A DNA stretch of 64,000 nucleotides from Bacteroides sp. OM05-12 (GTDB lineage Bacteria > Bacteroidota > Bacteroidia > Bacteroidales > Bacteroidaceae): the NCBI RefSeq assembly GCF_003438995.1, contig NZ_QSUN01000015.1, positions 1 to 64,000 on the forward strand, written 5' to 3'. The notes below the pieces were generated by a model. That model was not told where the DNA came from and searched no databases. It saw only the letters and a program-made list of their open reading frames with translations. This document shows, piece after piece, positions 63,247 to 64,000 of this stretch (positions are counted from its first letter, which is position 1; every line of letters begins with the position of its first letter). Both the position numbers and the translations under genes were made by a program.

Positions 63247-64000
63247 TCAACTAAACCAGCGAACGTAGCAGAAATCCTGACGATGAGGAAGATCCGGGTT
63301 CTTAGGGAACATACGGAATGCTACTTTAAAACTACCGGCATTCTGCATACTGTGTTTCACTTGGAAGGTGTACAGATTACCGTCTTTCTTAACCAAGTCA
63401 AACGGCTCTACGGAGTAAACGTGTTGTTTACCTTCGGCATTGGTATAGATGGTAACCAATTCCAAACCTACCGCATCATTCAAGCCCTTTTCGTCGATAA
63501 CATAAGTGATGGTATATTCTTTACCGCTTTCGATGCTGCCTTTAACGAGTTCTTCCGTCTTTTCACAAGAAACGATTTCGATAGAATCCCACTTCTCCAC
63601 CACTTCTTCTTTCCATGCGGCTATCTCTTTTGCTTTCGCATAATTATCAGCAGCCAGCATACGGAAACGTTTCGCTTCTTTCGTATAGAACTTCCTGTAA
63701 TAATCATCCAATTGACGCTTCATTGTATAATGAGGAGCGATCTGAGCGATTGAGTTCTTTACGCACTTGATCCATCCTTCGGAGTAGCCTTTCTTGTTAC
63801 GTGCATAATACAACGGAAGTATCTCATTCTCAAGAATCGTATAGATAGTAGCTGCATCCAGCTGGTCTTGATGTTCCTGATTCTGGTACGTACGTTTCTC
63901 AGTTAATGCCCATCCGGCGCCTTCGCGATAACCTTCAAGCCACCATCCGTCGAGTACGGAGAAGTTCAAGACACCGTTCATCAACGCTTTTTCACCGGAT
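63247..64000 (-). CDS. Alpha-glucan (glycogen/starch) phosphorylase, C-terminal part
   Basis: The C-terminal 251 residues of a longer protein; the frame stays open to the right edge and the gene continues beyond it. The segment read from the edge, [24 protein letters not shown], is typical of the short GT35 alpha-glucan phosphorylases of Bacteroides; its Lys aligns with the lysine that binds pyridoxal phosphate. The last 90 residues are a beta-rich domain ([35 protein letters not shown]). It releases glucose 1-phosphate from glycogen or maltodextrin. Internal ATG codons near 63984 are not starts. Confidence 0.88.
   Translation of the reverse strand, partial: SGEKALMNGVLNFSVLDGWWLEGYREGAGWALTEKRTYQNQEHQDQLDAATIYTILENEILPLYYARNKKGYSEGWIKCVKNSIAQIAPHYTMKRQLDDYYRKFYTKEAKRFRMLAADNYAKAKEIAAWKEEVVEKWDSIEIVSCEKTEELVKGSIESGKEYTITYVIDEKGLNDAVGLELVTIYTNAEGKQHVYSVEPFDLVKKDGNLYTFQVKHSMQNAGSFKVAFRMFPKNPDLPHRQDFCYVRWFS

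Noticed and set aside
1..64000. tRNA, rRNA, tmRNA and riboswitches
   Set aside because: All intergenic gaps were read for cloverleaf ends, CCA-type acceptor stems, GTTCRA loops and conserved riboswitch cores; none was found.

Overview
The window is a chromosomal segment of a gut Bacteroides (Bacteroidota); I cannot fix the species. Evidence: recurrent -7 boxes of the form TAnnTTTG with TTTG about 20 bases upstream (the Bacteroides primary sigma factor signature), almost no Shine-Dalgarno sequences, AT-rich intergenes, a DUF4369-thioredoxin lipoprotein, an OmpA-era set of Bacteroidota beta-barrels, a eukaryote-like GH13 branching enzyme, and a short serine-insensitive type of phosphoglycerate dehydrogenase typical of Bacteroides. 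No rRNA, tRNA, CRISPR array, prophage or conjugative element was seen. One IS3-type (IS150-like) terminus sits at the extreme left edge.

Layout. 1-3.1 kb: IS end, two dispersed repeats, and an 883-residue secreted Ig-like repeat protein. 3.2-8.0 kb (minus strand): small lipoprotein, YigZ-type protein, then the serine cluster serC - serA - small membrane protein - DUF1015. 8.2-11 kb: small membrane protein, Omp85-like barrel, prs. 11.4-18 kb: tripartite RND efflux operon followed by an LpxA-like acyltransferase. 18-24.3 kb (mostly minus): 14-repeat MORN protein, kdsB with a catalytically dead M16 peptidase homologue, a short HPPK-like gene, and a class A penicillin-binding protein. 24.5-28.6 kb: pyrB-pyrI-flavin reductase-barrel protein, then glyA from its own promoter. 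28.9-33.7 kb (minus): DEDDh exonuclease, fhs, flavin reductase, a DXS-type transketolase. 34-41.4 kb: GNAT, an outer-membrane receptor-like barrel facing a two-component system, and a copper-type P1B ATPase. 41.7-47.2 kb: DUF3298 lipoprotein, rsmG, metallo-hydrolase, gcvP, small membrane protein. 47.2-54.6 kb (minus): ExoX-C-like protein, membrane protein translationally coupled to glgB, YhcH, DUF2461, a lone PD-(D/E)XK nuclease, inositol-phosphatase-type enzyme, tag. 54.7-64 kb: PAS hybrid histidine kinase with a five-cysteine cluster, thioredoxin lipoprotein, AAA/PD-(D/E)XK protein, GT4 plus flippase-like pair, and the 3' end of an alpha-glucan phosphorylase.

Metabolic links: serA/serC make serine, glyA and gcvP interconvert serine, glycine and one-carbon units, and fhs charges tetrahydrofolate, so one-carbon metabolism is unusually well represented although the genes are in separate transcripts. 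glgB and the phosphorylase gene at the right edge bracket glycogen metabolism. prs and pyrBI feed nucleotide synthesis. kdsB, the LpxA-like enzyme, PBP1A and the GT4/flippase pair are envelope functions.

The least explained signals are intergenic: a four-copy palindromic repeat with an invariant 17-base core, two further two-copy repeat families, a long inverted repeat between a response regulator and copA, and a 660-base gap at 48.0-48.7 kb holding a terminator without an upstream gene, a six-codon ORF behind a Bacteroides-style leader, and a possible small transcript on the minus strand.
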